DNA of 64,000 bases, taken from Bacillota bacterium (GTDB lineage: Bacteria > Bacillota > UBA4882 > UBA8346). The notes beneath the pieces were generated by a model that had not been told where the DNA came from, searched no databases, and saw only the letters and a program-made list of their open reading frames with translations. The position numbers and the translations under genes were made by a program. Below, piece after piece: positions 18,006 to 26,225 of this stretch. Within the stretch, counting starts at the first letter, position 1, and every line of letters begins with the position of its first letter. The DNA is taken from the NCBI GenBank assembly GCA_023410535.1, contig JAEYPR010000003.1, forward strand, positions 62,001-126,000. The letters run 5' to 3'.

Positions 18006-18938
18006 CTACCGTTCCTCCCGCGCGTAGGGAATGCCTAGCGCTTCGGGAGTAGCAACCCGGCGGAAACGGGTCTCCCGGGTCATGATGATTAAGATGATAA
18101 AGGTAAAAAGATATGGCATCATTTTCAAGAAAAACGAAGGAATGACAATACCCATGGTTTGCAAATGAAAGCCCAAAGCGTCAATGGCGCCGAAGAGATA
18201 GGCCCCAACCAATGCCCGGACCGGATTCCACATCGCAAAGATCACCAAAGCTACCGCGATCCAACCGCGGCCGGCCGTCATATTCTCAAGCCACGAAGGA
18301 GCGTAGGCCAATGAAAGGTAGGCGCCGGCCACACCGGCCAACATACCCCCGACCACCACCCCAAGGTAACGGACGGTAAACACATTGATTCCAGCGGCAT
18401 CGACGGCGCCGGGGTTTTCACCCACCGCTCGCAAGATCAGCCCGGTCTTCGTCTTATAAAGTGCCAGCCAGAACAGGATAATCATCACGTATCCGCCATA
18501 AACCAACAGATCGTGATTGAAGAAGATCGGACCCAACCATGGTAGTTGGCTCAGCCCTGGGAGGGCGACCGCCTTAAAGGTAGCCGGGGCCGGAATTCCG
18601 ATCAACGGTTTCCCGACATATGCGCTTAATCCAGTCCCGAAGATGGTCAAGGCCAAGCCGCTGACGACCTGATTGGCCCGTAGATGGATTACTAAAAAGG
18701 CATGAATCAACGCCATCAGCCCGCCGGCCAACATCGCCGCCAGCACCGCCAGCCAGAGGTTTTTGGTCAAAACATCCACCGCGAAGCCAGTCACGGCGCC
18801 GACCAGCATCATTCCTTCGACTCCAAGATTCATGACTCCGGTCCGCTCCGCCAGCAACTCACCCAAAGCAGCGAAGAGCAATGGGGTGCCGGCGATGATT
18901 CCGGTGGACAAAACAGCGACAATAATTGACTGCTCCAT
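18006..18938 (-). CDS. BMP-type nucleoside/purine ABC transporter, permease 2
   Basis: A 310-residue integral membrane protein of the BPD_transp_2 (branched-chain/nucleoside permease) family with about eight hydrophobic segments. The motif GELLAERTGVMNLGVEGMML (residues about 27-46) and the EAA-like region around IRAVGENPGAVDAAGINV are typical of YufQ/NupQ. Its start codon overlaps the stop of the preceding permease by one base, so the two are coupled. With the partner permease it forms the membrane channel for purine base or nucleoside import. Confidence 0.92.
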   Translation of the reverse strand: MEQSIIVAVLSTGIIAGTPLLFAALGELLAERTGVMNLGVEGMMLVGAVTGFAVDVLTKNLWLAVLAAMLAGGLMALIHAFLVIHLRANQVVSGLALTIFGTGLSAYVGKPLIGIPAPATFKAVALPGLSQLPWLGPIFFNHDLLVYGGYVMIILFWLALYKTKTGLILRAVGENPGAVDAAGINVFTVRYLGVVVGGMLAGVAGAYLSLAYAPSWLENMTAGRGWIAVALVIFAMWNPVRALVGAYLFGAIDALGFHLQTMGIVIPSFFLKMMPYLFTFIILIIMTRETRFRRVATPEALGIPYAREER

Positions 18939-20017
18939 TATGAATCCTGCCCTTTCCGCGTCAAGCGATATTGGCTCATGATCTCGCCGCCCAAAACGAA
19001 AAAGAGGATCGCGCCTTGGAGCATCGAAACGGTAGCTGCGGGAAACCCGGAGGTCTGAATGCTAAATCCGCCGACCAGCAAACCGCCTAATAAAAACGAG
19101 ACGAGCACAATGGCCCAGGGATGCAAGCGGCCTAACCAAGCCACGATAATCGCGGTGTAGCCGTATCCCGGCGAGATCCCGGAGAGTAACCGTTGGGTGA
19201 TGGCCGAGACTTCGCACATCCCGGCGATCCCGGCGATTCCGCCGCTGATGAACATCGTCAATAAAATATTACGGATATAATTCATTCCGGCGTAATTGGC
19301 GGCTTTCGGACTTTCGCCGCAAACCCGGATCTCATAACCCCATTTGGTATACTTCAGGACAATCTGAAAGATCGCCGCAATCACGAGTCCAAAAACCAAA
19401 CCGTAATGGATCCGCGACCCGCCGATCGTCGGCAATGTGGCATTGGCCGAAAACGGGGCGGTGTTCGGAAAATTATAGCCATTAGGGTCTTTCCAGGGGC
19501 CGAAAACCAGGAAGTCGACCCAAAGAATGGCGATATAATTCAACAGTAAGGTGCTGATGGTCTCATTCACCTTTAAGTACGCCTTGGGAATGGCCGGGAT
19601 CAGGCCCCAGATCCCGCCCATCAAAAATCCCATCAGCACCATAGCCGGCAGCAAAAGATAGGGCGGCCATTGTGGAAAGCTCAGTGCCAGCCAAGTGGCG
19701 CCAAACGCTCCCATATAAAACTGACCTTCGGCGCCGATGTTCCAAAGTTGCATCCGGAAAGCCAGTGAGATGCCCAAACCGACCAACATCAACGGGATTG
19801 CCTTGACGACCGTCTCCGACAGTCCGTACGCGGAGCCGAACGCCCCTTGAAACATTAAGGTATAAACGGTAATGGCGTTTTTCCCGGTAGCTGTAAAAAA
19901 GATTCCGGCAAAAAACAGCCCCAACACCAACGAAACCAGGGGCACAATCACTTGGGCCGTTTTAGAACCGGCGCCCCGTTTCTCAAAACGCCAGCCTTGG
20001 ACAAGCTTAACTTGCAT
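18938..20017 (-). CDS. BMP-type nucleoside/purine ABC transporter, permease 1
   Basis: A 359-residue membrane protein of the same permease family, larger partner (YufP/NupP type). Hydrophobic segments begin at about residue 24; the conserved cytoplasmic loop is YEIRVCGESPKAANYAGMN (around residue 230). Its 5' end overlaps the ATP-binding protein gene by 11 bases and its 3' end overlaps the second permease by one base. It forms the heterodimeric transmembrane domain of the purine importer. Confidence 0.92.
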   Translation of the reverse strand: MQVKLVQGWRFEKRGAGSKTAQVIVPLVSLVLGLFFAGIFFTATGKNAITVYTLMFQGAFGSAYGLSETVVKAIPLMLVGLGISLAFRMQLWNIGAEGQFYMGAFGATWLALSFPQWPPYLLLPAMVLMGFLMGGIWGLIPAIPKAYLKVNETISTLLLNYIAILWVDFLVFGPWKDPNGYNFPNTAPFSANATLPTIGGSRIHYGLVFGLVIAAIFQIVLKYTKWGYEIRVCGESPKAANYAGMNYIRNILLTMFISGGIAGIAGMCEVSAITQRLLSGISPGYGYTAIIVAWLGRLHPWAIVLVSFLLGGLLVGGFSIQTSGFPAATVSMLQGAILFFVLGGEIMSQYRLTRKGQDS

Positions 20018-21524
20018 GGTTTTCCATCCTTTTACCGGCCATCATCATTCCCACCGCTTCGATCGTGGTCTGTTGTGGGTTGACGATCCCCATAATCTCA
20101 CCGCTATGAATCACCGCAATCCGGTCCGATAACTCAAATAACTCGTCCAACTCCTCGGAGATGAGTAAAATCGCTTTCCCCGCCGTCCGCTCCATTAGGA
20201 GCAGCTTCTTAATACTTTCAATGGCGCCGATATCCAGACCGCGCATGGGATAAACCGCCACAATCAAGCGGGGATCGCATTCAATCTCCCGCGCCAACAG
20301 CAACTTCTGCAAGTTTCCGCCCGACATCAGTTTGACCGGGAAACCGACGCCGGCCAGTTTGACATCGAACCGCTGCACCAAGTCGACGGTTGTTTGGTGA
20401 ACCCGGCGCCAGTTGATTATCGAACCTTTGATCTTCCGATACGTCTTCAACACTACGTTTTCTAAAGCGTTTAAATTCGGCAACAATCCGGTCGCCAACC
20501 GGTCCTCCGGAATGTAACTGACGCCGGCGTCGATCATTTTGGCGCTGGAGGTATTGGTCAATTCCTGTTGTTCAATCCAAATCCGGCCGGTTTCGATCCG
20601 GCGCAACCCGGCGATGACCTCGGCCAGATCTTTTTGACCGTTTCCGGCAACTCCGGCGAGTCCCAAAATCTCGCCGCCGGAGATCGTCAAAGTAATATCC
20701 TTCACCGTAGCCAAGCCACGGTCGCCCAAGGCGGTGACGTTCTCCAGCCGCATGACGGCGGGACCGGGTTGGACCGGATCTTTATCTATGGTACGCATAA
20801 TATCGCGGCCAACCATCATTTGCGCCAATTCAACTTCGCCGGTTAAACCGGTTTTGACGGTTCCGACATTTTTGCCGTTGCGCAAGACCGTGATATAATC
20901 GGTGTTTTCCATCACTTCATTCATCTTGTGGGAGATGACAATGATCGCTTTGCCTTGCTCGGCCATGAAACGCAAGTTTTTATATAGTTCATTGGACTCT
21001 TGCGGCGTCAACACCGCCGTCGGTTCGTCCAAGATCAAAATCTCCGTCCCGCGGTACAGCATCTTGACAATTTCCACTCGTTGCTGCTCACCGACGGACA
21101 ACTGCCAGATCCGCGCCCGCGGATCGATTGCAAAACCATAACGTTGCGAACATTCCAAAATCGCGGCTTCAATTGCTTTCTGATCATAGATCTGTTGCAA
21201 CTCCGGCAAGCCCAGCATAATGTTTTCGGCGACCGTAAACGGTTTTACCAATTTGAAATGTTGGTGGACCATACTAATCCCATGACAGACAGCGTCCTTG
21301 GGGGAAGACAGTTCAACCTTGCGGCCGTTGATTCGGATCTCGCCTTCATCCGGTTTGTACAGACCGGTCAAGACGCTCATTAAAGTGCTTTTGCCCGCGC
21401 CGTTCTCCCCGAGCAACGCGTGAATGTGCCCGGGCTCGACAGAAAAAGAGACCCGGTCATTGGCGAGCACCCCGGGAAACTTTTTGGTGATACCGATCAT
21501 TTCAACCATCGGTTGAATGCTCAT
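20007..21524 (-). CDS. BMP-type nucleoside/purine ABC transporter, double ATP-binding protein
   Basis: A roughly 505-residue protein with two ABC cassettes as in NupO/RbsA. The first has Walker A GENGAGKST (around residue 39), signature LSVGEQQRVEI (around 145) and Walker B ILILDEPTAVL. In the second, Walker A is degenerate (GVAGNGQKDL) and the signature is LMSGGNLQKLLLAREI. This asymmetry is normal for the sugar/nucleoside class. The second ATG (21522-21524) is preferred because GAAGGA lies eight bases before it and the first ATG is fused to that site. It energises import of purines with the two permeases and the binding protein upstream. Confidence 0.93.
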   Translation of the reverse strand: MSIQPMVEMIGITKKFPGVLANDRVSFSVEPGHIHALLGENGAGKSTLMSVLTGLYKPDEGEIRINGRKVELSSPKDAVCHGISMVHQHFKLVKPFTVAENIMLGLPELQQIYDQKAIEAAILECSQRYGFAIDPRARIWQLSVGEQQRVEIVKMLYRGTEILILDEPTAVLTPQESNELYKNLRFMAEQGKAIIVISHKMNEVMENTDYITVLRNGKNVGTVKTGLTGEVELAQMMVGRDIMRTIDKDPVQPGPAVMRLENVTALGDRGLATVKDITLTISGGEILGLAGVAGNGQKDLAEVIAGLRRIETGRIWIEQQELTNTSSAKMIDAGVSYIPEDRLATGLLPNLNALENVVLKTYRKIKGSIINWRRVHQTTVDLVQRFDVKLAGVGFPVKLMSGGNLQKLLLAREIECDPRLIVAVYPMRGLDIGAIESIKKLLLMERTAGKAILLISEELDELFELSDRIAVIHSGEIMGIVNPQQTTIEAVGMMMAGKRMENHAS

Positions 21525-21665
21525 GACACCCATCCTTCAAATTACTCAATTTCGTTTTCGTTGGGAATGAAATCAAAGAAAAAACGTATCTGTCACACTA
21601 AATATCGTTAACCGCCTTGCAACCTATTTTCATTTATTCTCGGCAACACCGTTAAAATTATAATA

Positions 21666-21698
21666 AGCCTATACCGGCATGGAACGTCGGTATAGGCT
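21666..21698 (-). terminator. Stem-loop after the binding-protein gene
   Basis: AGCCTATACCG (21666-21676) pairs perfectly with CGGTATAGGCT (21688-21698). Read on the minus strand it is followed by TATTATAATTTT. It lies 18 bases after the binding-protein stop and before the ATPase gene, so it may terminate part of the transcripts and make the binding protein more abundant than the rest of the transporter. Confidence 0.75.
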
Positions 21699-21715
21699 CT
21701 GAAACACTGCAACGC

Positions 21716-22807
21716 TTATTTCGGAATGGTTCCCTCAACACCTTGAACGAACCAGTTCATCTCCAACATTTCTTTGTCATTCAACTTGACGCCGGCTTTC
21801 ACTTTCACTTGACCGGCTTGATCTTTCAACGGACCGACGAAGACTGCGTAGTCGTCCTTCATGAAGACCGTTTTTTGCTTCGCCACTAGGCTTTTGACGT
21901 CGGCGGAAACCATCGGGCCGTACGGACCGATATCGATCACGCCGTCGGAGATACCGCCCCAGTATTGATTGGTCTTCCAGGTACCGTTCATAACGGATTT
22001 AACAACCTTGGTATAATACGGACCCCAGTTCCAGACCGGAGCGGTTAAGACCGCTTTCGGAGCAAAGGAACGCATATCGCTGTCATAGCCGATGCCATAG
22101 GCGCCTTTTTCTTCGGCGGCTTGCATTGCGGCCGGAGTGTCTTGATGCATCGCAATGAGGTCAGCACCGGTATTTAACAGGCTTTTCGCGGCATCTTTTT
22201 CAGTGGCTGGATTGTACCAGGTATTGGTCCAAACAACTTTCACTTTAACATTCGGGTTAACGGATTGCGCACCTAAAGTGAAGGAGTTGATTCCCCGGAT
22301 CACTTCGGGAATTGGGAATGCGGCGACATAGCCAATCAAATTTTTCTTGGTGTATTTGCCGGCGACGATACCGGATAAGTAACGGCCTTCGTAATCCCGA
22401 CCAAAGTAGGTTCCGGCGTTTTTGGCGGTTTTAAAGCCACTACAGTGCATAAAGACAACTTTGGGATATTTGGCGGCGACTTTTTGGACATAGTCCATAA
22501 AACCAAAGCTGGTTGCAAAGATTAACTTGTTGCCCTTCTCGGCCAATTCGGTTAAAACACGTTCAGCGTCTGCGCCTTCGGGGACGGACTCGACATACGA
22601 GGTCTCGACATTCGGAATTTGTTTTTCAACATACTTCCGGCCCAGATCATGGGCATAGGTCCAACCGGCATCGCCCACCGCGCCCACGTACATGAACGCC
22701 ACTTTGAACTTCTCATTGGCCGCATCAACCTTCGGACCGGCCGAACCAACGACCATCGCCACCACTAACGCGACGAGAACTAACGGGAATAACCACTTCT
22801 TCAACAA
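21716..22807 (-). CDS. BMP/PnrA-family purine nucleoside-binding protein
   Basis: A 363-residue substrate-binding protein of the Bmp family: FMYVGAVGDAGWTYAHDLGR (around residue 39), LIFATSFGFMD (around 95), ligand-site region AGTYFGRDYEGRYLSG (around 131) and GIGYDSDM (around 223). Residues 1-30 form a Sec signal peptide with a likely cleavage after VDA. There is no cysteine in the first 100 residues, so it is not a lipoprotein, unlike most members of the family. It captures a purine base or nucleoside for the ABC transporter encoded downstream. It is the first gene of the locus, behind a strong promoter with an inverted repeat. Confidence 0.92.
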   Translation of the reverse strand: MLKKWLFPLVLVALVVAMVVGSAGPKVDAANEKFKVAFMYVGAVGDAGWTYAHDLGRKYVEKQIPNVETSYVESVPEGADAERVLTELAEKGNKLIFATSFGFMDYVQKVAAKYPKVVFMHCSGFKTAKNAGTYFGRDYEGRYLSGIVAGKYTKKNLIGYVAAFPIPEVIRGINSFTLGAQSVNPNVKVKVVWTNTWYNPATEKDAAKSLLNTGADLIAMHQDTPAAMQAAEEKGAYGIGYDSDMRSFAPKAVLTAPVWNWGPYYTKVVKSVMNGTWKTNQYWGGISDGVIDIGPYGPMVSADVKSLVAKQKTVFMKDDYAVFVGPLKDQAGQVKVKAGVKLNDKEMLEMNWFVQGVEGTIPK

Positions 22808-22953
22808 AATACGCCTCCTATTATTTTTTATGATAAATGAGGAAATTGCCTAATACCCTCAATGAGCCCTGGATGACGATGAATGCGGTTACCCGAAGCG
22901 CTAATGTGATATTTATGTTAAAGTACCATTTTTGATCAATTAATCTAATTTAA

Positions 22954-22983
22954 ATTATATAGTTTGTGTCATATGTCTGTCAA
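22954..22983 (-). promoter_or_regulatory. Sigma-A type promoter of the purine uptake operon
   Basis: On the minus strand TTGACA (22978-22983) is followed after 18 bases by TATAAT (22954-22959). This faces the binding-protein gene, leaving an untranslated leader of about 140 bases. Both hexamers match consensus exactly, and the -35/-10 spacer contains one arm of the inverted repeat described separately. Confidence 0.7.
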
Positions 22984-23018
22984 TGAATTCTGATCGGTTT
23001 CAGAAATATGACACAAAC
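22962..23018. promoter_or_regulatory. Inverted repeat operator candidate at the purine uptake promoter
   Basis: GTTTGTGTCATAT (22962-22974) is repeated as a perfect reverse complement ATATGACACAAAC (23006-23018), with 31 bases between. One arm lies in the -35/-10 spacer of the promoter and the other upstream of -35. Two 13-base half sites about four helical turns apart suit a repressor that binds both and loops or covers the promoter. Confidence 0.6.
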
Positions 23019-23265
23019 GGTTGAATATTATCCAATAGCTTGTAACGATAGTACAATCATACAATGAAGTCATAGTTTGTACAAGTTGAAAACATGTTAC
23101 GGATTGGTCACACCCCACTGTTTCCAACGTTTTCCTCTGGTTACGGAGTGGAATTCGATTCATCATTCGTCTCCAAAGGACACGTCTCTCAATCTTCCAA
23201 CAATCTCCCCGATATTGAGACACCTCCCAAGATGACTCCGGCATGTGCCGCAGTGTCCGAAAAAC

Positions 23266-23317
23266 AAAGACCTCCTGTCCTTTACAGGGCAGAAGGTCTT
23301 TCCTATGGTACCACCTT
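23266..23317 (-). ncRNA. T-box-like antiterminator/terminator module (possibly a remnant)
   Basis: Read on the minus strand, AAGGTGGTACC (23317-23307) matches the T-box core AGGGTGGNACC. It is followed by the stem-loop at 23266-23301 (15-base arms beginning AAAGACC and ending GGTCTTT, two imperfect pairs) and TTTGTTTTT. AAGG of the core can pair with CCTT in the terminator's 5' arm, leaving TGGTACC as the 7-base bulge that would bind the tRNA acceptor end. But only about 80 bases separate it from the upstream gene, too little for an ordinary Stem I, and no aminoacylation or amino-acid gene follows. The rest of 22808-23396 holds the promoter above and no gene that I can support. Confidence 0.5.
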
Positions 23318-23396
23318 AATTCATGCCGTGAAACATTATCTCATTATTTGTAACACCGCCCACGGGATGGCTTGCGCTTCGTTCAGCCTGCCGGGT

Positions 23397-24146
23397 CTAT
23401 TCGCTCAGAGGCGCTTCTTTCAAATCCAACTCCAACTGAGTGGCGTTCTCTTGCTCACGCCGCAATACCTGAGTCGTCAAAGTGAACGTAACGGTTCTGA
23501 CGACCGTATCGCCTTTGATCGTGTGCGACGCGGCCGCGTCGGAAACGAAGGCGCAGATCGTTAGCTGATTGGGATCGATCCCGGCGATTTGCGGGAAGTT
23601 AATATCTTTGGTAAACGGAAGCTTGGTACTGCCCATGCCGTTTTGCACCGAACCGTCCGGTTGGCTTACCGCCACGGTAACTTCCTCTTCAAGTTGGCCG
23701 TCGACTCGAACTCCGCTTGCACCGACAAAAGAACCGGTCGCGGTCGGATTGAGCACCCGGCTTTGAACAACCCCGGTCAAGGCGGTTCCGGTCGGTGGGA
23801 CCACCCGGAACTGATACTCCACGGTTTCGGTCCGGCGATCTTCCGCCAACAGGGTCCCGCTGGGACGGACAATCTGCATTGACGCCGCTCGATTAATATA
23901 ATTGAAAGACGCTAAACTCGGAAAACTTCCGACCGGAATCTCCAAGGGAACCCCTTGAAAATTTACATTGGACCACAGTCGGATAAACTCACCGCGATAA
24001 TTGGGACCCGCCGATACCACGACCGAGGCCGTCCGGCGGGTAAATTCGATCGCGTTAAAATCGTTTAAACTCCGGACCAGCGTACGCCAGGTGCCCGTGA
24101 AGTTGGTTCCGGAGTAAAGATCAACAATCAATGGGACTTCAGCCAA
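23397..24146 (-). CDS. Beta/gamma-crystallin-like protein with beta-rich C-terminal domain
   Basis: A 249-residue protein with no recognised name. TTG at 24144-24146 is the start, seven bases after GGAGGGG. Residues 8-95 contain two Greek-key style motifs, LYSGTNFTGTW and LWSNVNFQGVPLEI, as in beta/gamma-crystallin domains, which often bind calcium. Residues about 105-240 are beta-rich and may belong to the DUF3794/SPOCS type found in spore and envelope proteins; this is a weak resemblance. No signal peptide or membrane segment is visible. The neighbour on the same strand is another beta-rich protein with a Cys-rich start, so both may be structural surface or spore-coat proteins. Confidence 0.6.
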   Translation of the reverse strand: MAEVPLIVDLYSGTNFTGTWRTLVRSLNDFNAIEFTRRTASVVVSAGPNYRGEFIRLWSNVNFQGVPLEIPVGSFPSLASFNYINRAASMQIVRPSGTLLAEDRRTETVEYQFRVVPPTGTALTGVVQSRVLNPTATGSFVGASGVRVDGQLEEEVTVAVSQPDGSVQNGMGSTKLPFTKDINFPQIAGIDPNQLTICAFVSDAAASHTIKGDTVVRTVTFTLTTQVLRREQENATQLELDLKEAPLSE

Positions 24147-24337
24147 TTGACTTCCCCTCCTCTGGCAGATTCAATAAATAATCCATCTTATTCGGGACGA
24201 AGAGCGGTTTCAATCGTCCAAAAGCATAATCTGTAATTCACTTCGCTCGTCAATGCCATCGCAGTCGTTCCGCAAATTAGGAAAGGGCCGACCCAAAAGA
24301 AACTCAGGCCAACCCTTCAACTGTTCATGGAAGACAA

Positions 24338-24964
24338 TTAAGCCGGCGGCAACAGGATAATAATGGTGTCTTGGAAGAAAAGCTCCAATGTCGCTCCGGT
24401 GATCGCCAAGGTACTCGGATCTTCGGTAATTGTCAGTATTTGATTGACAATGGCCAAACTTCCCTCGACGATGACATTGGGCGGGAAGGTTCCCGGTATC
24501 GTCTCCAAGAAACTGAACGGCACGACTTGCGTATCAGTATGAACTTCCGAATCAATGCCGATGTATTGCGTGTTGACAATTACATCGCCACTGATGCGAA
24601 CGATGACTGACGAAAAACCGACGATTTCAAAAACGACATTCGCCAAGCTGACTGTGACAGAGGTAATACTGATCGCCTGCACCGATAAGGCGATTTGGAT
24701 TAAGAGCGTTTGATCGCGTCGCGTCGTGATGCTTAATACGACGGGTTGAGGAGGAGGAACCGGAGGAACCGGCGTCGGAACCGCCACACAACGTCGTTGC
24801 AATTGCGCCAACACGTTACGGGATATTTGATTTTCAAAACGTTGAAGCGAACTGCTAAATTCGCAGACGCAAGACGGCAGGCAACAAACGATCGAATTGG
24901 AACTCCCGCGGTTTACCGCATTAAAGCTGCAGTCACGGGAGCATCTATTAAAAGTGCTAGTCAT
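24338..24964 (-). CDS. Cys-rich/Pro-linker beta-rich protein, possible coat protein
   Basis: A 208-residue protein of unknown function. Residues 1-60 are rich in cysteine (C8, C12, then the CCLPSCVC group around 27-34, and C59), followed by a proline linker VPTPVPPVPPPQP (about 61-73) and a beta-rich C-terminal domain with repeated V/I/S strands. There is no signal peptide. Cys-rich starts and all-beta domains occur in spore-coat and exosporium proteins, which fits a spore former, but this is inference. GAGGTG five bases before the ATG supports the start. The 190-base gap to the next gene contains nothing else. Confidence 0.55.
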   Translation of the reverse strand: MTSTFNRCSRDCSFNAVNRGSSNSIVCCLPSCVCEFSSSLQRFENQISRNVLAQLQRRCVAVPTPVPPVPPPQPVVLSITTRRDQTLLIQIALSVQAISITSVTVSLANVVFEIVGFSSVIVRISGDVIVNTQYIGIDSEVHTDTQVVPFSFLETIPGTFPPNVIVEGSLAIVNQILTITEDPSTLAITGATLELFFQDTIIILLPPA

Positions 24965-24978
24965 ACGAACACCTCATT

Positions 24979-25983
24979 CTAAAACGAAAGTAATTTTCGG
25001 AATAACATTAACCATTGACGGGCAACTTCAAATGGAGCGTTTTGCTCCATGAGCTGTTTACGCGCATTTTCAACCATGGGCCGCCGGGACGTTCCGAGCG
25101 CCTCCATGATGCAACGATACCACGCCTCGGGCTCCGCCCCGCAAAGCCAACCATTCACACCCGAAAGAACTGTTCCCCGGTAAGGCGGGAGGTTGGCATA
25201 AATCCCGACAATACCGGCGGCCGATAAATCACGGAACTTACTATCACTTTTCGCTTCATTGAACGAATGGGACCGCAAAGGCGCTAAACCCAGGCTCCAT
25301 CCGAAATTGGCCAAAGCTTTTATGAATTCGCCATATTCGGAGATTGTGGGACGGATCGCCACAGTTTTTAATTGACGCCAGCGCTCCGGATAACAACCGA
25401 CGAATTCAAACGCAACATGCTCCCCCAACGCCTCGCGCACCTCAATCAGCGCCGGAAAAATCGTCTCGATATCGCTCCGGTGGTGTCTGGTTCCAAAATA
25501 ACCGATCCGCAAAGGCGCCTCTTCCGTTTCCGGCGCAAACGGTTGTAATTCAACCGCATACGGTAGATAGACGGCTTGGTAACCTTTGTTCCGCAAACGC
25601 TCCGCCAGTTCCTTGGAACCGGCTTTAATCAGAGCGGCTTCATCCATGATCCGCTTAATCAGCTGCGGCCGAAAACTTTGGTGATATCGCCGCCCCCATT
25701 CCTCATCCAGCGGCGGTTGAAGCAGATCGTCGTCAATTTCATAAATGACCGGAATCCCCCGGCGCCGCGCCAGTCGCGCCACGGTCAAAGCGTTACGGTT
25801 GCAACAACGCGACAGAATCAACAAATCGATCCGGGCCAAATCCTCCCGTTGCAAATATGCTTCCAAAACCAACCGCCATTCCAATTCTTCGGTAGTCAAC
25901 GCCGAAAATGGAATCTGATAGGCCATGGCGGCTAATGCGCCGTATTCTGCTACCGCAATCAGGACCGAAGCTGTGTTGCGCAG
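24979..25983 (-). CDS. GT-B type glycosyltransferase with CTG start
   Basis: A 334-residue glycosyltransferase (GT4-like) ending in a UDP/GDP-sugar domain: IRIGYFGTRHH-like strand LRIGYFGTRHH (around residue 160), DSKFRDLSAAG (around 260) and GVNGWL. The first ATG (25926) would cut off the first strand. Upstream, the frame stays open for 19 codons to a CTG at 25981-25983, seven bases after AAAGGAG, and these residues (TASVLIAVAEYG...) align with the start of its paralog at 26226-27233, giving nearly equal lengths (334 and 335). A stop codon sits just before AAAGGAG. I therefore take CTG as the start. It is divergent from the paralog and opens the surface-glycan region. Confidence 0.72.
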   Translation of the reverse strand: MRNTASVLIAVAEYGALAAMAYQIPFSALTTEELEWRLVLEAYLQREDLARIDLLILSRCCNRNALTVARLARRRGIPVIYEIDDDLLQPPLDEEWGRRYHQSFRPQLIKRIMDEAALIKAGSKELAERLRNKGYQAVYLPYAVELQPFAPETEEAPLRIGYFGTRHHRSDIETIFPALIEVREALGEHVAFEFVGCYPERWRQLKTVAIRPTISEYGEFIKALANFGWSLGLAPLRSHSFNEAKSDSKFRDLSAAGIVGIYANLPPYRGTVLSGVNGWLCGAEPEAWYRCIMEALGTSRRPMVENARKQLMEQNAPFEVARQWLMLFRKLLSF

Positions 25984-26225
25984 CGTTAGACTCCTTTAAT
26001 TCACATATTTTCCCGGATAGAACTTTTGCTCATAAGCATTAACCCTTATGCTGGTATCATACTATTCTCTCGGACCGCTTTTGCCACCGTGACATCCGCC
26101 TGACTCTTTGATTCGACACAAGTCAAACGGTTTTTCCCTTTTCAATAGCATATGCTGATGGCTTATCATCAAAAGCGATTCGCACTAATACAATATAGCA
26201 TTAAAACTTTAGACCCGAGGTAAAT

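Noticed and set aside
22969..23244. Minus-strand open frame of 91 codons between the T-box-like element and the purine promoter
   Set aside because: It overlaps the promoter and inverted repeat, has no ribosome site and no family resemblance.
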